Shown here in pieces: positions 46,301-57,301 of a DNA stretch of 64,000 bases. This stretch comes from Tillandsia leiboldiana (Eukaryota > Streptophyta > Magnoliopsida > Poales > Bromeliaceae). Location: NCBI GenBank assembly GCA_029204045.2, contig CM055081.1, forward strand, positions 4,438,812 to 4,502,811. Reading direction: 5' to 3'. The stretch's first letter is position 1. Each line of letters starts with the position of its first letter. The notes beneath the pieces are model-generated. The model did not search any database, was not told where the DNA came from, and was given only the letters and a program-made list of their open reading frames with translations. Made by a program: the position numbers and the translations under genes.

Positions 46301-49300
46301 TTTTACTATCCGCTAACTACAGTAACCAGTAGGTACGACTTGCTATTTCCCGGCTCGTCGTACCCACTGGGATACATTTATGTTGTATCTCACACCTTTT
46401 GGTGACCATTTTTCCAGAACAACCAGGTGCTGGGATGTCGGGACGATCAGGAGAGCAGTCGCAATAGAGTCGTCCCTATTCTCAGCCACAACTGATCATT
46501 GCTATATTTCTACAGTTTTAGTATTATGACTATGTTCTAGTTGTCCTGGTTTGAGAGTATGTTTTGGATTATATTTATATCATGTGGATGTGTGTAAGAT
46601 GTGTTTAGCTATAGAAGATCATGATGATGTTTAGTTATTTAATAATTGTTGCATCTCTGATTGAATAATTGTACTTGTCTAACCGTGCATGTATATGGGA
46701 GACTATGTCCGTGTGGACAGAGGATGTCCTATGTATGTGGCGGTCTGTTCACGTCCCGGATATTAAAGTTTTAAACTCTAATTATAAAAATAAAAAATTT
46801 AGACCGATTTTCAAATCCGGGGCGTGACAGATTAGATGGTATCAGAACATAGGTACACGGTACCTAGGTATTTGGTTAGGATTGAGCCCTAGGATGACTT
46901 GTAACATACGTGAGAGCGCAGAGTATGTCAAGTGGTTAGGAGCTCAGGTTTATTTACACACTAATGAGTTGTTTCCTAACCTTGTTCTTGTGGCTACGAA
47001 CGGTGTTAGCACGCTGGCTTAGTGGTGAAAGTGGGTGCAGTGTTAGCCGCAGCCGTGGTACGGGCCGTGGGCTTGATGTTTCAGTGGAGCCAGAGGGCTC
47101 GGATCGTTTGCAGCGTTTTGAGGATCAGCTCACCACTTTTGCTGGGTTAGTTCAGCAGATGGCTACTATTATTGCACCGGCCCCACCACTAGTCCAGGTG
47201 CTTGGAGGAGTTGTTAATCCACTTGCCCCCGCGCCACATGATATAGTGACTTTTGATGCAGCCGTGATTACCGGAACTATGCCGATGGCTGTTATTATTG
47301 GTGATCCCCCGATTATAGCTATCGAGATGACTATGAGGTCAGCAATTCTGTTGATGCGGATAAAATGATTATGACGACATTTAACAAATAAAAGCCCTTG
47401 TCGAGTTATGTCTTAACCCTGATCAGTGTAGAATAGCCTGGGATTCATGATTATTCCAATAGAGGTGGTGGAAACAGTGAGCGCACTTGCGCAGGCATGG
47501 TTGTTGTACAAACTGGTTTCGGTGGCTTATGGGCCCAATTGTAACCCTGATTTGGGTTGGATTCAGATTCAGGCCCCGCCTCTTGCACGGATTTCGTGGA
47601 CCATCTCGGATTCTTCTATGAGTATACATCAATTGTGGCTGTTGTGGCTGCTATCTTGGTGAGGTAGTATTGGTGGTGCACTATGACTAGAGAGTCTGAT
47701 GTGCCGAGTGATGTTGATAGCTTGAGGATCCGATATTAGTCCTAAATGGATTCAATATGTGTTTGTTTCACACATTGCGTGTGAACTGCTTGTGGGGTTG
47801 CGATCACCACCGTTGATGTTTGAGTAGCGACAAGTGTCGCTAGAGCTGTGTTAGCAAGTAGTAATTAATTCAAGGTGTTCGTGAACACTGGAATATGGTT
47901 CTAGATTCCTGTGAGTAGCCAAGGTGACACTCATGACCACGAGGTGGCAGTGACACTAGATATAGGTTTATAGTATCAGCATTGAGATTGGCGTTGTAAA
48001 GTACGTGTGATACCTTTTGTTGGATTCCGGTGGGAGTCATGTCTCCAACTAGATGTTGGTGACAGGTTTATAGTATTTCACTTTTCTTTATATAAGCGCG
48101 TTGGCTGCAGACAACGTACTGTCAAAAGAGCAGATGAAATACTCTACCCCGTAAGGGGAATATCATGATTGGGTCTAATTGTGTGCTTACTTTTTATGTT
48201 AGTCTCCGAAGTTGCCCTTTAGGCATCGGTGTTGTAATCTCGGTGCTGATATCCCAGACCGTATTGGACCTTGGTTAGGTCTCCAACAGTATACACACGC
48301 AGAGGACAGATTGTCTTTGTCATTGTTATGGACATCCGTCCTAGCTAGTGGCCGCCAACCACGTTGATATTGCTTAGATCTTGCAACTACTCCGATAATG
48401 AAAATGTTTCGGTTAGGCTATAGAATTGGACAACATGTCCAAACCAGATCAGTTAAGTTTTTGTGGACGACAAAACCTAGTTTTTGAATATCAGTGGTGT
48501 TAAAGGATTGATCGAGTCCGTTACTCGGTAGTATAAGTGAGAAGGTGAAATTAACTAGCTTTATTCTTCAAGGCAACTTTGTGCATGGTTGACAAGCTAA
48601 GTTCAGGTCTAGGACTTAGTGGCGTAATGTAATGCCACAAGCAATTATGAAGTGCATGTAGAGAGCTTCTAGTACAGTGAGAAAGCTTCAAAGGAGTCTA
48701 CCGTGAGTTAAATTCACCAGCTCAGTTATATCAGTGTACTTTCTATTCTCCACTACATGTTTAGAATAGAAGTTTCAGTTTCAGTTACATGGCATGGATA
48801 GTATTTCAGTATCAGTATCCCAGTGGGGATTTTTCGGCTTTTCGCCGATTGTCCGGTCCTTAGACCGCGAGTTGAGCATCAGCATTATGATCGTCATTTT
48901 GCCAGCTTTCCGTCACGTACGCCCGCGGATTAGCTACCCGCAATGGTGTTCTTTACCGGTAGAGATGTCACATCGACCCGTGAGCCCAGTAAGTTCACAC
49001 AGTGTGTGCAGGGGTATGATAGCATATTGGTGCATTAGTGTGGCATTAGCTTGAGGTCCTCGTGACCAATAGTGGCATGTGTTGGGTATATCGTGTTTAC
49101 TGCTTTGATACATTGCTTTATTACATAGTTCAGTACTTGCATCTTATTGTTCAGCACGCTTAGTTTCAGTATCAGTATTTGTTATTCAGCCTTGTGATAT
49201 TACAGCTTTTACTATCCGCTACCTACAATATACCAGTAGGTACGACTTGCTATTTCCCGGCTCGTCATACCCACTGGGATACATTTATGTTGTATCTCAC

Positions 49301-51497
49301 ACCTTTTGGTGACCATTTTTTCAGATCAGTCAGGTGCTGGGATGTCGGAACGATTAGGAGAGCAGTAGCGATAGAGTCGTCCCTATTCTCAGCCACAGCT
49401 GACCAGTGCTATATTTCTACAATTTTAGTATTATGACTATGTTCTAGTTGTCCTGGTTTGAGAGTATGTTTTGGATTATATTTATATCATGTGGATGTGT
49501 GTAGGATGTGTTTAGCTGCAGAAGATCATGATGTTGTTTATTTATTTAATAATTGTTGCACCCCTGATTGACTAATTGTACTTATCTAGCCGTGCATGTA
49601 TAGGGGTGACTCTGTCCGTGTGGACAGAGAATGTCCTATGTATGTGGCGATCTGTTCACATCCCGGGTATTAAAGTTTTAAACTCTGAATATAAAAAAAA
49701 ATAAATAAATAAATTAGACCGATTTTCAAATCCGGGGGGTGACATGAGTAGTGTGAGCCAGTCCACTCTTAATAGTTGATACATATAACGAAAATCCAGA
49801 ATTACATGGAAAGAGGAAATGGAACTCAACATCTTCTCAACTGATATCTGAATATCAAAATGAAACACCTATGGCAAAGAGAAAGAAATTGTTTTGACGT
49901 GATAAAAGGAACTGGAACATTCTTTTGACGCGATAAAAGGAACACAAATTATTCAACCTTTGTCCCTTAATCCCTAAACTTCACTCTGCAGAAGGAAACA
50001 ACAAAAAGAAGTAACAAACATTTCTAAAAGTTGGACAGGTCTCTTTGTTTGGGATTCTTTCATAGCTAAAGTTATAGCTCTGAAAGCAAACTATCAAAAT
50101 CTTTTGACACTAAAATTGTTCCTATACTTCCATATTTGTTTAGCATACTCTTTAGAAGCAGTTAATAACAACTGGTCATTCAATTAAAATGAAAGTGACA
50201 TATGCAAATGGTTAAGCAAACAATTCATTCCATTATTCACAAAACACTTGCTAAAATGTTGAAAACCTTATAGTGATGAAAGTTAGAAAAAGGTAAAAAT
50301 GTAAAGGAATCCCCTCAACTATACGCCATTTGGAAATAGACTGCTCACCTATTTTTCTTTTGATTGAAATCCCCTCAACTTTTCATTCATTTGATTTAAG
50401 TTATTTTCATCAAATAAAGGCATTCTATTAAATTTAACAGTTATTCAGTTAAATTTAACTACTCTGAACAGTTGATGAAATTACTGATTTCGTAAATTGA
50501 TAACAACTAATGGCTTAAGGATCTGTTAATTCTCATGAATTACCAGCTCAGTTTACACAAATAACTTAAATTAAAAAATAAATAAATAAGGGTGTCAATC
50601 AAGAAAAAAGTAGAGTTGAAGGGCCTATTCCAAAATAGTCTATAGCCATGCATTCTTACCTAAAATACTGTAAGCTCTAAGCAAATAAGCAAACTGAGAA
50701 TAATTGGATGCTTTATTCAATATTTTTACTTGAATCTTTGGGACCTTTCTAAGTATGAGTACTTCGGTAATTCCATGGTATAGTCCAACACATCATCCAA
50801 TTCCGAAATGAATAACTTGGATATAAAAGAATTTTGTAAAAATGTTCGCAAGCCCCTCAAATAACAGATAAAGTTGGAATAGGCCCCTGAACTTCAATTT
50901 TTTTAATTGACACCCACCAACCTTCATTTTTTCTTGATTTGAGTTATTTTACTCAATTTAATTGCAAATTTCATTGAAACTAGCTACTCCCCCGCACCCC
51001 CCCACACACATAACAAAAAAAAGCGACACACACAAAAAAAAAGCTACAGGCATGAAGTGAATTTGACCAAATCACATATTAGTTTAACAAAATTCCCAAT
51101 TCATTGACTATAATAATCCAAATCGACACAAAATGCTGTTGATCGAAAAAGGTTAGAGCCCAAGTTCTCCATGCATTTCCACCAAAGAAATTCTAGGGTT
51201 TAGGGTTATATTTCAAAGTTGACCAAATAACTGATTAATTTGACAAAAATTTCAATTCATTGACGAAAATTAACTCAAATCAGTACAGAACGGTGCCGAT
51301 CGAAAAGATCAGAGCTTCAAGTTCTACGTGCATTTCCACCACGGAGATTGAAATCCTAGGGTTTAGGGTTAGGGTTAGGGGGGACCGGAGAAGGGGACGC
51401 TTACGGCGATGATGTCGCGGTCGCACCACGGGAGGTTGTCGCCGCCGCTGAAGAAGGACCCGACGGAGTCGAAGAACTTGCCGATCCCCGCGTCCAT
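36415..51497 (-). CDS. FIS1A: Mitochondrial fission 1 protein (FIS1-type), five coding exons
   Basis: FIS1 is a small tail-anchored protein of the outer mitochondrial and peroxisomal membranes that promotes organelle division with the dynamin machinery. The CDS joins 51405-51497, 40834-40963, 40005-40126, 36692-36755 and 36415-36509, all with GT-AG junctions, giving 167 aa, the usual plant length. Visible are an N-terminal arm (MDAGIGKFFDSVGSFFSG, residues 1-18), a tetratricopeptide-like helical bundle with LMRLSWALVHSR and REKLYLLAVGYYR, a hydrophobic tail anchor at about 139-161 and a basic C-terminal SRKK. The match to plant FIS1A/BIGYIN proteins is strong from memory. The start is the only ATG in good context in exon 1. 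No stop or frameshift breaks the frame, so the gene looks intact despite introns of 10.4 and 3.2 kb. The A/B paralogue letter is uncertain. Confidence 0.95.
36756..40004 (-). other. FIS1 intron 3 (3.2 kb)
   Basis: The splice sites fit exons 3 and 4. Contents are mostly AT-rich. A direct duplication of about 90 bp sits at 37663-37820 (GGGTTAGGTAGG followed by a T-run, twice). A segment at 38398-38865 starts TGTTAGGG, ends ATCACA and has a pyrimidine-rich centre, so it could be a worn solo LTR. No gene was seen. Confidence 0.7.
40298..40816. mobile_element. Foldback MITE in FIS1 intron 2
   Basis: The left end reads GGGGTATAATTGCACTAGTA and the right end is a diverged reverse complement (GGGTAAATTGCGCTAATAGC on the minus strand). 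Inner parts also pair (GTCCTCAAACTTTAAA with TTTAGGGACTAAATTG-like words). No coding capacity is seen. Confidence 0.6.
41690..43220. repeat. Possible non-autonomous DNA transposon in FIS1 intron 1
   Basis: GC-rich ends with GTGCCG and CGGCAC-type words (41700-41860 and 43140-43215) flank about 1.3 kb of very AT-rich DNA. Both ends carry TATCG- and GTGCC-like words in opposite senses, suggesting degenerate terminal inverted repeats. I could not fix exact ends or a target duplication. Confidence 0.35.
43259..46829 (+). repeat. 5' LTR (family C, about 3.57 kb)
   Basis: It begins TGTAATACTC and ends GGCGTGACA. It contains the (TA)n tract at 43306-43376 and a GC-richer central part (43900-44700). 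The last kilobase is repeated at 48717-49744 with few differences. Confidence 0.82.
43306..43376. repeat. (TA)n microsatellite inside the family C 5' LTR
   Basis: A pure TA dinucleotide run of about 35 units. Confidence 0.95.
46964..47368 (+). pseudogene. Gag-like relic of the intronic retrotransposon
   Basis: An open frame of 134 codons begins shortly after the PBS, where gag is expected. The segment RLQRFEDQLTTFAGLVQQMA resembles the start of Ty3/gypsy Gag in plants. No zinc knuckle, protease or polymerase follows before the truncated 3' LTR, so this is an internally deleted element that could move only with help from another element. The assignment rests on position and weak sequence resemblance. 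Confidence 0.5.
48717..49744 (+). repeat. Truncated 3' LTR of the FIS1-intron element
   Basis: It aligns by eye with 45830-46829, starting at the shared CACCAGCTCAGTTA-like block and ending GGGGTGACA. It has lost its 5' two thirds. Confidence 0.85.
51354..51387 (+). promoter_or_regulatory. Telo-box cluster at the start of FIS1 intron 1
   Basis: The plus strand reads CCTAGGGTTTAGGGTTAGGG and continues with one more TTAGGG, about 20 bases inside FIS1 intron 1. Telo-boxes of this kind are frequent near plant transcription starts and bind TRB-type proteins. It is too short to be a telomere remnant with confidence. Confidence 0.55.
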
Positions 51498-51640
51498 CCC
51501 CGGATCTGATGTTAATAATGATGATGATGATGCTGCTGCTGCTTGTGATTAGGGTTTTGGGATGGGGGCAACGAAGAAGCTCGGATGAGGAGGAGGAGGA
51601 GGAGGAAGAAGAGCTAAAACGAATAAGCCGAACGACTGAG
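51498..51640 (-). promoter_or_regulatory. FIS1 5' leader and core promoter region
   Basis: Upstream of the FIS1 ATG the minus strand has CAGCAGCAG and CTCCTCCTC triplet runs (about 51520-51617), typical of plant 5' leaders. I saw no clear TATA box, so the promoter may be TATA-less. Confidence 0.5.
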
Positions 51641-52329
51641 ACGTGGAGGCCAAGTAATGGTAAAAATTTAGAAGGAAATTGAGAGGTTCAATAAGGGTGA
51701 AATAGGAGAATTTTTTTTCAATTTAGCACTTTAAAAATTTATAATTTATCAAATAAATTTATAAAAAAAAATTGATCAAATAATTATCTTTTGTCACCTC
51801 AGCGACCGGTTAAAAAAATAATAAAAATTATAAAAAAATATTTTTTTATTTATTAAAATTTAAATAATTTACGGACTTTCTCTTAGAAATACTAACGGTA
51901 AATAATTTATCATTTATTTTTATTTTTTATATATAATCTTAATAATTATATAAAAAGTTTAATAAATTTTATATAATTCAAACCATCTAAAATATCATAA
52001 CAAGCTATTCATACAATTTTAATCATCAAATAGAATTTTTTAATCATTCTCGTACAATCAATATAAAAATAATAAATTATTTATCATTTCTTTCTTAAAA
52101 TAAAATGGTAAATGATTCACTGCATTAATTCTTTTTTTTCCACATACACTGGGTTGACAAAAGAAGGATTAGTTAGCCAAATAAAATTTTGAAAGAATTA
52201 TTTGGCAAATTAAAAATTTTATAGAGTTATTATTAAAAAAAGTTCGATAAAAATAGTTCGGATAACATCCCATATAGAATTTGTTAGGATCTAAATATTA
52301 ATGTCAAAATTTAACATTATAAGTAACTA
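51641..52329. other. AT-rich intergenic DNA upstream of FIS1
   Basis: Long A and T runs with words such as AATTTTATA. No gene or clear repeat recognised. Confidence 0.5.
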
Positions 52330-53405
52330 TGAATTAGGAACCTTACTATCCTTGGAGCGTTCTCCACAATCCGCGGGTGGTGGGACCCCCAATTCAGCCT
52401 CTTGGTTGGTGGGCCCTTAGCCACTTGGAGCCTTCTTAGCCTCTTGGTTGGTGGGGTTGGTGAGGTCTACAGTGGATTGGTGGGATCTACAGTCCCGCTA
52501 CCCTTCGGTTTCTTTTTTACATTAAATGGTGTGTACCGCAACCCTTCGGTTTCTTCTTTGCATTAAATGCTTCCCGTTTCGTGTTCTCTCTACCTCTTCG
52601 TTTTCGCTATGATGAACCGATGTTTCGTCTAATCCCTACCTCTCAGTTTTCGCCATGATGAATCGTCATTACCTTCCTGCGTGCCAGGACGGGCGCGGCG
52701 TGGGGCCTGTCACTGTCTCTGCCGTGTTTTGGCGGAGTTGTTGGTACGGGGTCGCCTACTAGGGTTGCTGGCCGGCAAATCTTGCTGTCCTTTATTGTGG
52801 GAGCGTTGTTCTCCTCTGCGACGTGGCCGCCTGCAACTCGCCGAAGCGCCATGGAATGTGGTATTCGGTGTAGATGGCAGGGAGGTTGTGTCAGGCTCTA
52901 ACGAAATATGTGACTTCTCTTTGTCGTTCGTATACCTAACCTTTTACCTTCTTTTGCTTCTGATAAACTTCTTCTGCTCTTCTTCAGAGTATTGCTTATT
53001 GCTTATAAATACTGGATTTCCTCTTTTCTGTTACCTTTCTACGGTTGTTGTTGGGTTCGATCTCTTCTCTATCTGTTAGTGTCGTCTTTACTGTGGAAGG
53101 TGTGTCTCCTTTTACCTTTTTTTTTATTTTTTTTTATTTTAGTTTTACACTCCTCCTTTACCGATGGTTGTTTGCTTATCTTGCGCATTCTCCTGGTTCC
53201 TAGAATGTGGGCTATTGCTCTACGGGTTATTCCTCGGTGTCGACGATATCTCGGAAGTTGGTTGGTTGCGTGCTGTGCATTGATCGGTTGATCTTTGTTT
53301 GGTATTATTTTTCTCTCTAATCTTCTTTGTGTATGCTTGTTGTTGGGTTTGGTTTTGTATTCCTACTATGTTTTCGGCTTTTAGTATTTGGTTTTGGGTG
53401 TAATT
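52330..53405. other. Region upstream of the 53406 relic, no confident gene
   Basis: GGTTGGTGGG-rich direct repeats (52380-52500) and a repeated CCCTTCGGTTTCTT block (52501 and 52543) are followed by GC-rich then T-rich DNA. A leader with introns for the 53406 relic is possible but unproven. Confidence 0.35.
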
Positions 53406-53977
53406 ATGCCGTCGATTTTTGTGACTGTTTGCTTTCACGAGTTGCTTCGTGATGTGTGTCAGCGTTTTCCTCTGGCGATGCTTCAGGATGGTGTCCCGGT
53501 TGAAGACGAAGAAGAGAGGTTAGTGTTTATGTTGATACGAATATTAAAATAGAAGAAGCTCATGAAGAGTCTGTGCGATGTTGGAGTGCTCCGTGTGCGA
53601 ATATCGACCAGGCTGAGAAAGATGCGGCGTGCCAGCTGGTAGGAAAGCTGCACGATGAATTTTCCTTTGAAGTTAGAGATTTTAATTTAGAGGATAAAAG
53701 TTTCTATGAAAATCTATATGGACGCCTTTCAGATGACCACACTTTGCTCCAAAAAAAGTATAAGCCCCTTACAATTGATTACAACTTGATCCGGGGTTAC
53801 TATGGTGATCTCCAAGCTGAGAAAGAACGGTATGTAGTTCAACGGAAAAGGTTAAAAGAGAGTATAGATAGGTGTGTTGCTTTGCTTGATTGTCCAAATA
53901 CTGTTGTGACTGATCAAGATAATGGTGCTGAAAAATCAGATGATGATCCTACGGTGCCGCCTGGCTATGGAAATTGA
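53406..53977 (+). pseudogene. Unrecognised coding relic with one frameshift
   Basis: Two overlapping frames make one plausible product of about 190 aa. The first starts at ATG 53406 (MPSIFVTVCFHELLRDVCQR, acidic EDEEE end) and stops at 53552. The second, open from 53504 and shifted one base, continues as VSVYVDTNIKIEEAHEESVR and ANIDQAEKDAACQLVGKLHD to an acidic C-terminus (EKSDDDPTVPPGYGN) at 53977. The central part (LQKKYKPLTIDYNLIRGYYG, EKERYVVQRKRLKE) looks helical. I do not recognise the family. A diverged copy of the first exon lies at 54484. An intron at 53519 (donor GTTAGT) is possible instead of a frameshift. It may be transposon-borne or a captured gene. Confidence 0.4.
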
Positions 53978-54483
53978 TGGCTTACTATAGAAGTGTTGTT
54001 TTTTGGGTGTTGTCTTGTTGTTTTGTTTTTTGGGGCTTCATATGGTAGTGTAGAAGCTTTTTTTTCTATTTTTTTCTCTTTTTGGATGTGTCTAGCTTAA
54101 TTGTGTATATTTCTTAGTATTTTCTACAGATGTGGGTTAGGCAGTAATAGTCTGCTCATTGATGACTGCAGATGTGGGTTAGAGAGTAATAGTATGCTCT
54201 TTACTGGGTTCCCTTAAACCAGCACCAGTTGGTTTGCTATGAGTATTTGCCTATCGGAGCAAAAGCTTTCTATATGTATACATTTACTATTTTTCTCTCT
54301 GATTATTTCTTTGTATGCTCTTTGTTGGTTTGGGTTTTGTATTTCTCCTATGTTTTCTGCATTTAGCATTTAGTTTTAAGTGCAGTTATGGCGCCTAATT
54401 ATTTCTTTGTATGCTCTCTGTTGGGTTGGGTTTTGTATTTCTCCTATATTTTCTGCATTTATCATTTGGTTTTGAGTGCAGTT

Positions 54484-54573
54484 ATGGTGTCGATTTTTTT
54501 GACTATTTGGTTTCGTGAGTTGGTTAGTGATGTGCACCGACCTTTTTCTCTGGCGATTCCGGAATATGGTTAA
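54484..54573 (+). pseudogene. Duplicated first exon of the 53406 relic
   Basis: ATG at 54484 opens 29 codons (MVSIFLTIWFRELVSDVHRP) that parallel the start of the 53406 frame, ending in a stop at 54573. The ~110 bp before it (TTGGGTTTTGTATTTCTCC onward) is itself present twice here (54335 and 54423) and once upstream of 53406. Confidence 0.5.
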
Positions 54574-54598
54574 AAAAGGACAACAGTTCAGAAGAAGT

Positions 54599-55773
54599 TG
54601 TTGGTTTTTATATAAGGATCCACAAGGATCTAAATAGGTACTATCAAACAACTAGAGGGGGGGTGAATAGGTGTAATACTCAAAAACTAATCTCAGTGCA
54701 AAATAAAAACCAATGCGGAAAATAAAAACAGCACACCGAGATTTACGTGGAAACTCCAATCCAGGAGAAAAACCACGGGACCAACACGCAATAGCAATCC
54801 ACTAAGAAACGAAGAATAACAAGATGATTACCGACTCCACGGACTCAAACCCCTCCTTCAAGTTCTTCGAATCTTGCGCTCCACCGATTGCACGTCCACT
54901 GCACACGTTCGAATCCATGAGCGCCACTCGAATCCACGAGCACACGTTTCGAATCCATGAAACGCCTTCAACACACCGAATCCACGATGCTACGTCGAAT
55001 CCACGACGCAAACTCAGCCGATACAGAATATAGGCTTCGATGGTGATCCTTTGCTTAGATTATCATTGAAGAATCATGGGTGGAATCTCTAAGCAAAGAC
55101 TAGATCAATTCGACAAAAAGTATGTCTTGGAAGAACCGTCGAATTGACCTAAAAAAGGCTAAAAAGAAGAACGATAAAAACCTAGCCTCTAGGGTTGCTC
55201 TGAGTGTTTCTGAATTGATCGGTTGTTCTCAAGAAACCCTAAGTATCTATTTATAACCTTTGGAAACTAATTAGAGTCGGTTTAGCAATCTTATCACGAC
55301 ATGGCATTGTGTACCGGTACTAAATAATGGGTTCCGGTACTCAATGACGCAAAACACAGATTTTCCTATTGTGTTCTGATACTCCACACTGTGTTCCGGT
55401 ACTCAATAAAAAATACAAAAAATCCTGTGTCGGGTTTGAGGAACTCAATGTGTGGTTCCGGTACTCAATGTAAAAACTGATTTTTCCAAGATAAGTTTTA
55501 TCCAAAACAGACCAAGTACCGGAATTCAAACTTAGAATAAGTTGTGAGTTAAAAACCAAGTTCCTAAAACCACGTCTAAACCGGGTTTCAATTAATTTCT
55601 GATTCCAATGATTATAAATGTACTTAAATCACCATGATTAAATTAATCATACCTGAGTGTCAACTTGAGCTCTTGTTGAATTTTCTTCGAGTCTTCGAAT
55701 GCTGATTGACAATTTGATCACTTCGAGACTCCGACTCAACTCACGAAATATGGCAACACAAAAAGCCGTAACA
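54599..55773 (-). repeat. 3' LTR of a minus-strand copia element
   Basis: The minus strand begins TGTTACGGCTTTTTGTG at 55773, directly after a polypurine tract AAAGGGGGAGAT (55785-55774). It ends near TAAAAACCAACA at 54599. It includes CACCTATTCACCCCC near its end, as does the copia LTR at 7685-8938, and a GTACCGGTAC cluster at 55310-55520. Confidence 0.75.
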
Positions 55774-56558
55774 ATCTCCCCCTTTGGCAATTTCGTGACA
55801 AAACCCAAAATTACATAAAAGCGCTCAAGTCACTCATCTTAAACCAAAAAATTGAAACTCAATGTCATCACCAAAACATTGATTTTTTCTTTGCGTGAAA
55901 GATCCAATAAACAAAAATTACATTTGAACCAAACAATCCTAGAACATACTCTATGACTTAGGACTTGGAGTCTTAAAGTGATGTAAATCCTACAAAACAA
56001 AACTCCAAACAAAATCAAACGTTAGTCGTTAGAAATTAAATGTAAATCCTACATTTGATTCGTCCTTTTGGTTCTTTTGTTTTTCTGGCTCTTTTGTTTT
56101 GTGGCTCTTGTCCTCAATTTTTTTTATCTCCCCCTATCTTGAGCATCTCTTTTCATCATCTCTGTTTTCCTCTTTTTAATTCGTCCATTATTTCTGTTCT
56201 CCCCTTTTTTGTCACAAATTGTCAAACAGTGAATATAGACAAAAAGTAAAAATACTAGGAGGATAAGTTCTTAGTTACATGACCATTAGAGTTCTTGTTC
56301 ATCAATAAGTGAAAAGAAACTGAAAACCAAAAACAAGAAAGAAAAGAGTCACTCATCCTCATGTGAATTATCATCGTCCTCATGTGATGTAGGTCCATGT
56401 GATGTACTCGGTGTGATTGCTCCAGGGACCACATCATCATGTTTGCATCCGAGGATATCAAAGATCTTCTTTAATCCATCCTCAAGTTTCTTAAAGCCTT
56501 GCTCCATCCTTTTCTTTAATGAGCGAACATCTCGATGCAATGTTTGTAGTGTTACTAC
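55774..56558 (-). pseudogene. 3' internal end of the minus-strand copia element with a coiled-coil frame
   Basis: Between the LTR and the CACTA insertion, the minus strand carries a 70-codon frame (56561-56349). It has a heptad-like LHRDVRSLKKRMEQGFKKLED segment interrupted by no stops, and an acidic, His-rich end (SHEDDDNSHEDE). A position just before the polypurine tract and 3' LTR suggests the end of the element's polyprotein or an extra 3' frame. I do not recognise the domain. The CACTA end at 56559 cuts it, so no reverse transcriptase is visible. Confidence 0.45.
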
Positions 56559-56579
56559 CACTACAAAAAAGGCGGCATT

Positions 56580-56975
56580 TAGCGATGCTTTTTAATCAAC
56601 TTGTCGACGCTTTAAAGCGTCGCTAAATGACTTACCGTCGCTCGGCCAAGCGTCGGCGAATGGGTCGGTACACATGGTGACGGCAAACCAAGCGCGACGC
56701 TGGACAGAAGTGTCGGCATATTAAATGCGACGCTTTAAACCGTCCCTATAATGTCAAGAATTTTATTTTTTACAAATCTTTTAAGATAGATGGCGACGCT
56801 TGGAAGAAGCGTCGGCATATTTAAGGGGACGCTTTAAAGTGTCTCATAGAATGTTGAGAATTTGATTTTTTATATACCTTATAGGATAGATGGCGACGCT
56901 TTAAAGCGTCGACAAATGTAACATCTTGGGACACATACTATAGATTTAACGACGCTTCAAAGCGTCGTAATTATT
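56580..56975. repeat. CACTA subterminal repeats
   Basis: About ten copies of a GCGACGCTTTAAAGCGTCGC-like dyad or its half in both orientations. Complete dyads are near 56606, 56892 and 56951. Confidence 0.8.
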
Positions 56976-57301
56976 GCTTATATTTTTGGAACATACTAAT
57001 TTTTTTTTTTTGCAATATTTTTAAAAATTACTATCTATAAAGTTCAAAAAAATAATTTACTATCAGTAAATATCACTCAACCAACAATCAAGAAAATCCA
57101 CATAGCAACCAATTAAACAATATATATGTATTTCAAAATGGAGCAATGTTAATACATCATGCAACATCTATAATATAGCAGTCATATATCAGTTTAACAC
57201 TCCAAAATTAGAGTTAGTACATATTAACAAAAATTTGTCCATAAAGTAACAAAGTTTTCATGGATTGAACAAAAAATGATTGGAAATTCAACCAATGTAT
57301 T

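Larger units (their letters stand above)
43259..49744 (+). mobile_element. LTR retrotransposon in FIS1 intron 1, antisense to the gene, internally deleted
   Basis: The element is bounded by the 5 bp direct repeat TGAGT (43254-43258 and 49745-49749). The 5' LTR starts TGTAATACTC and ends GGGGCGTGACA at 46829. A PBS TGGTATCAGAAC follows at 46837-46848. The 3' copy matches only the last ~1.03 kb of the LTR (from about 48717), so the polypurine tract, pol and the first ~2.5 kb of the 3' LTR are missing. The interior (46830-48716) keeps only a gag-like relic. It runs opposite to FIS1 and, by LTR resemblance, belongs with the inverted LTR at 2828-5104 (family C). Confidence 0.88.
40964..51404 (-). 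other. FIS1 intron 1 (10.4 kb), enlarged by insertions
   Basis: The donor GTAAGC follows exon 1 and the acceptor TTGGCAG precedes exon 2. The intron holds an LTR retrotransposon (43259-49744), a possible transposon remnant (41690-43220) and AT-rich DNA at 40964-41690 and 49750-51350. The last part includes two short segments with CCCCTCAACT-type ends (50290-50645 and 50850-51000) that look like foldback MITE remnants. No coding sequence other than retroelement relics was seen. Confidence 0.85.

Noticed and set aside
52643..52852. A minus-strand frame opposite the region before the 53406 relic
   Set aside because: Short, with no recognisable domain and no splice or promoter context.
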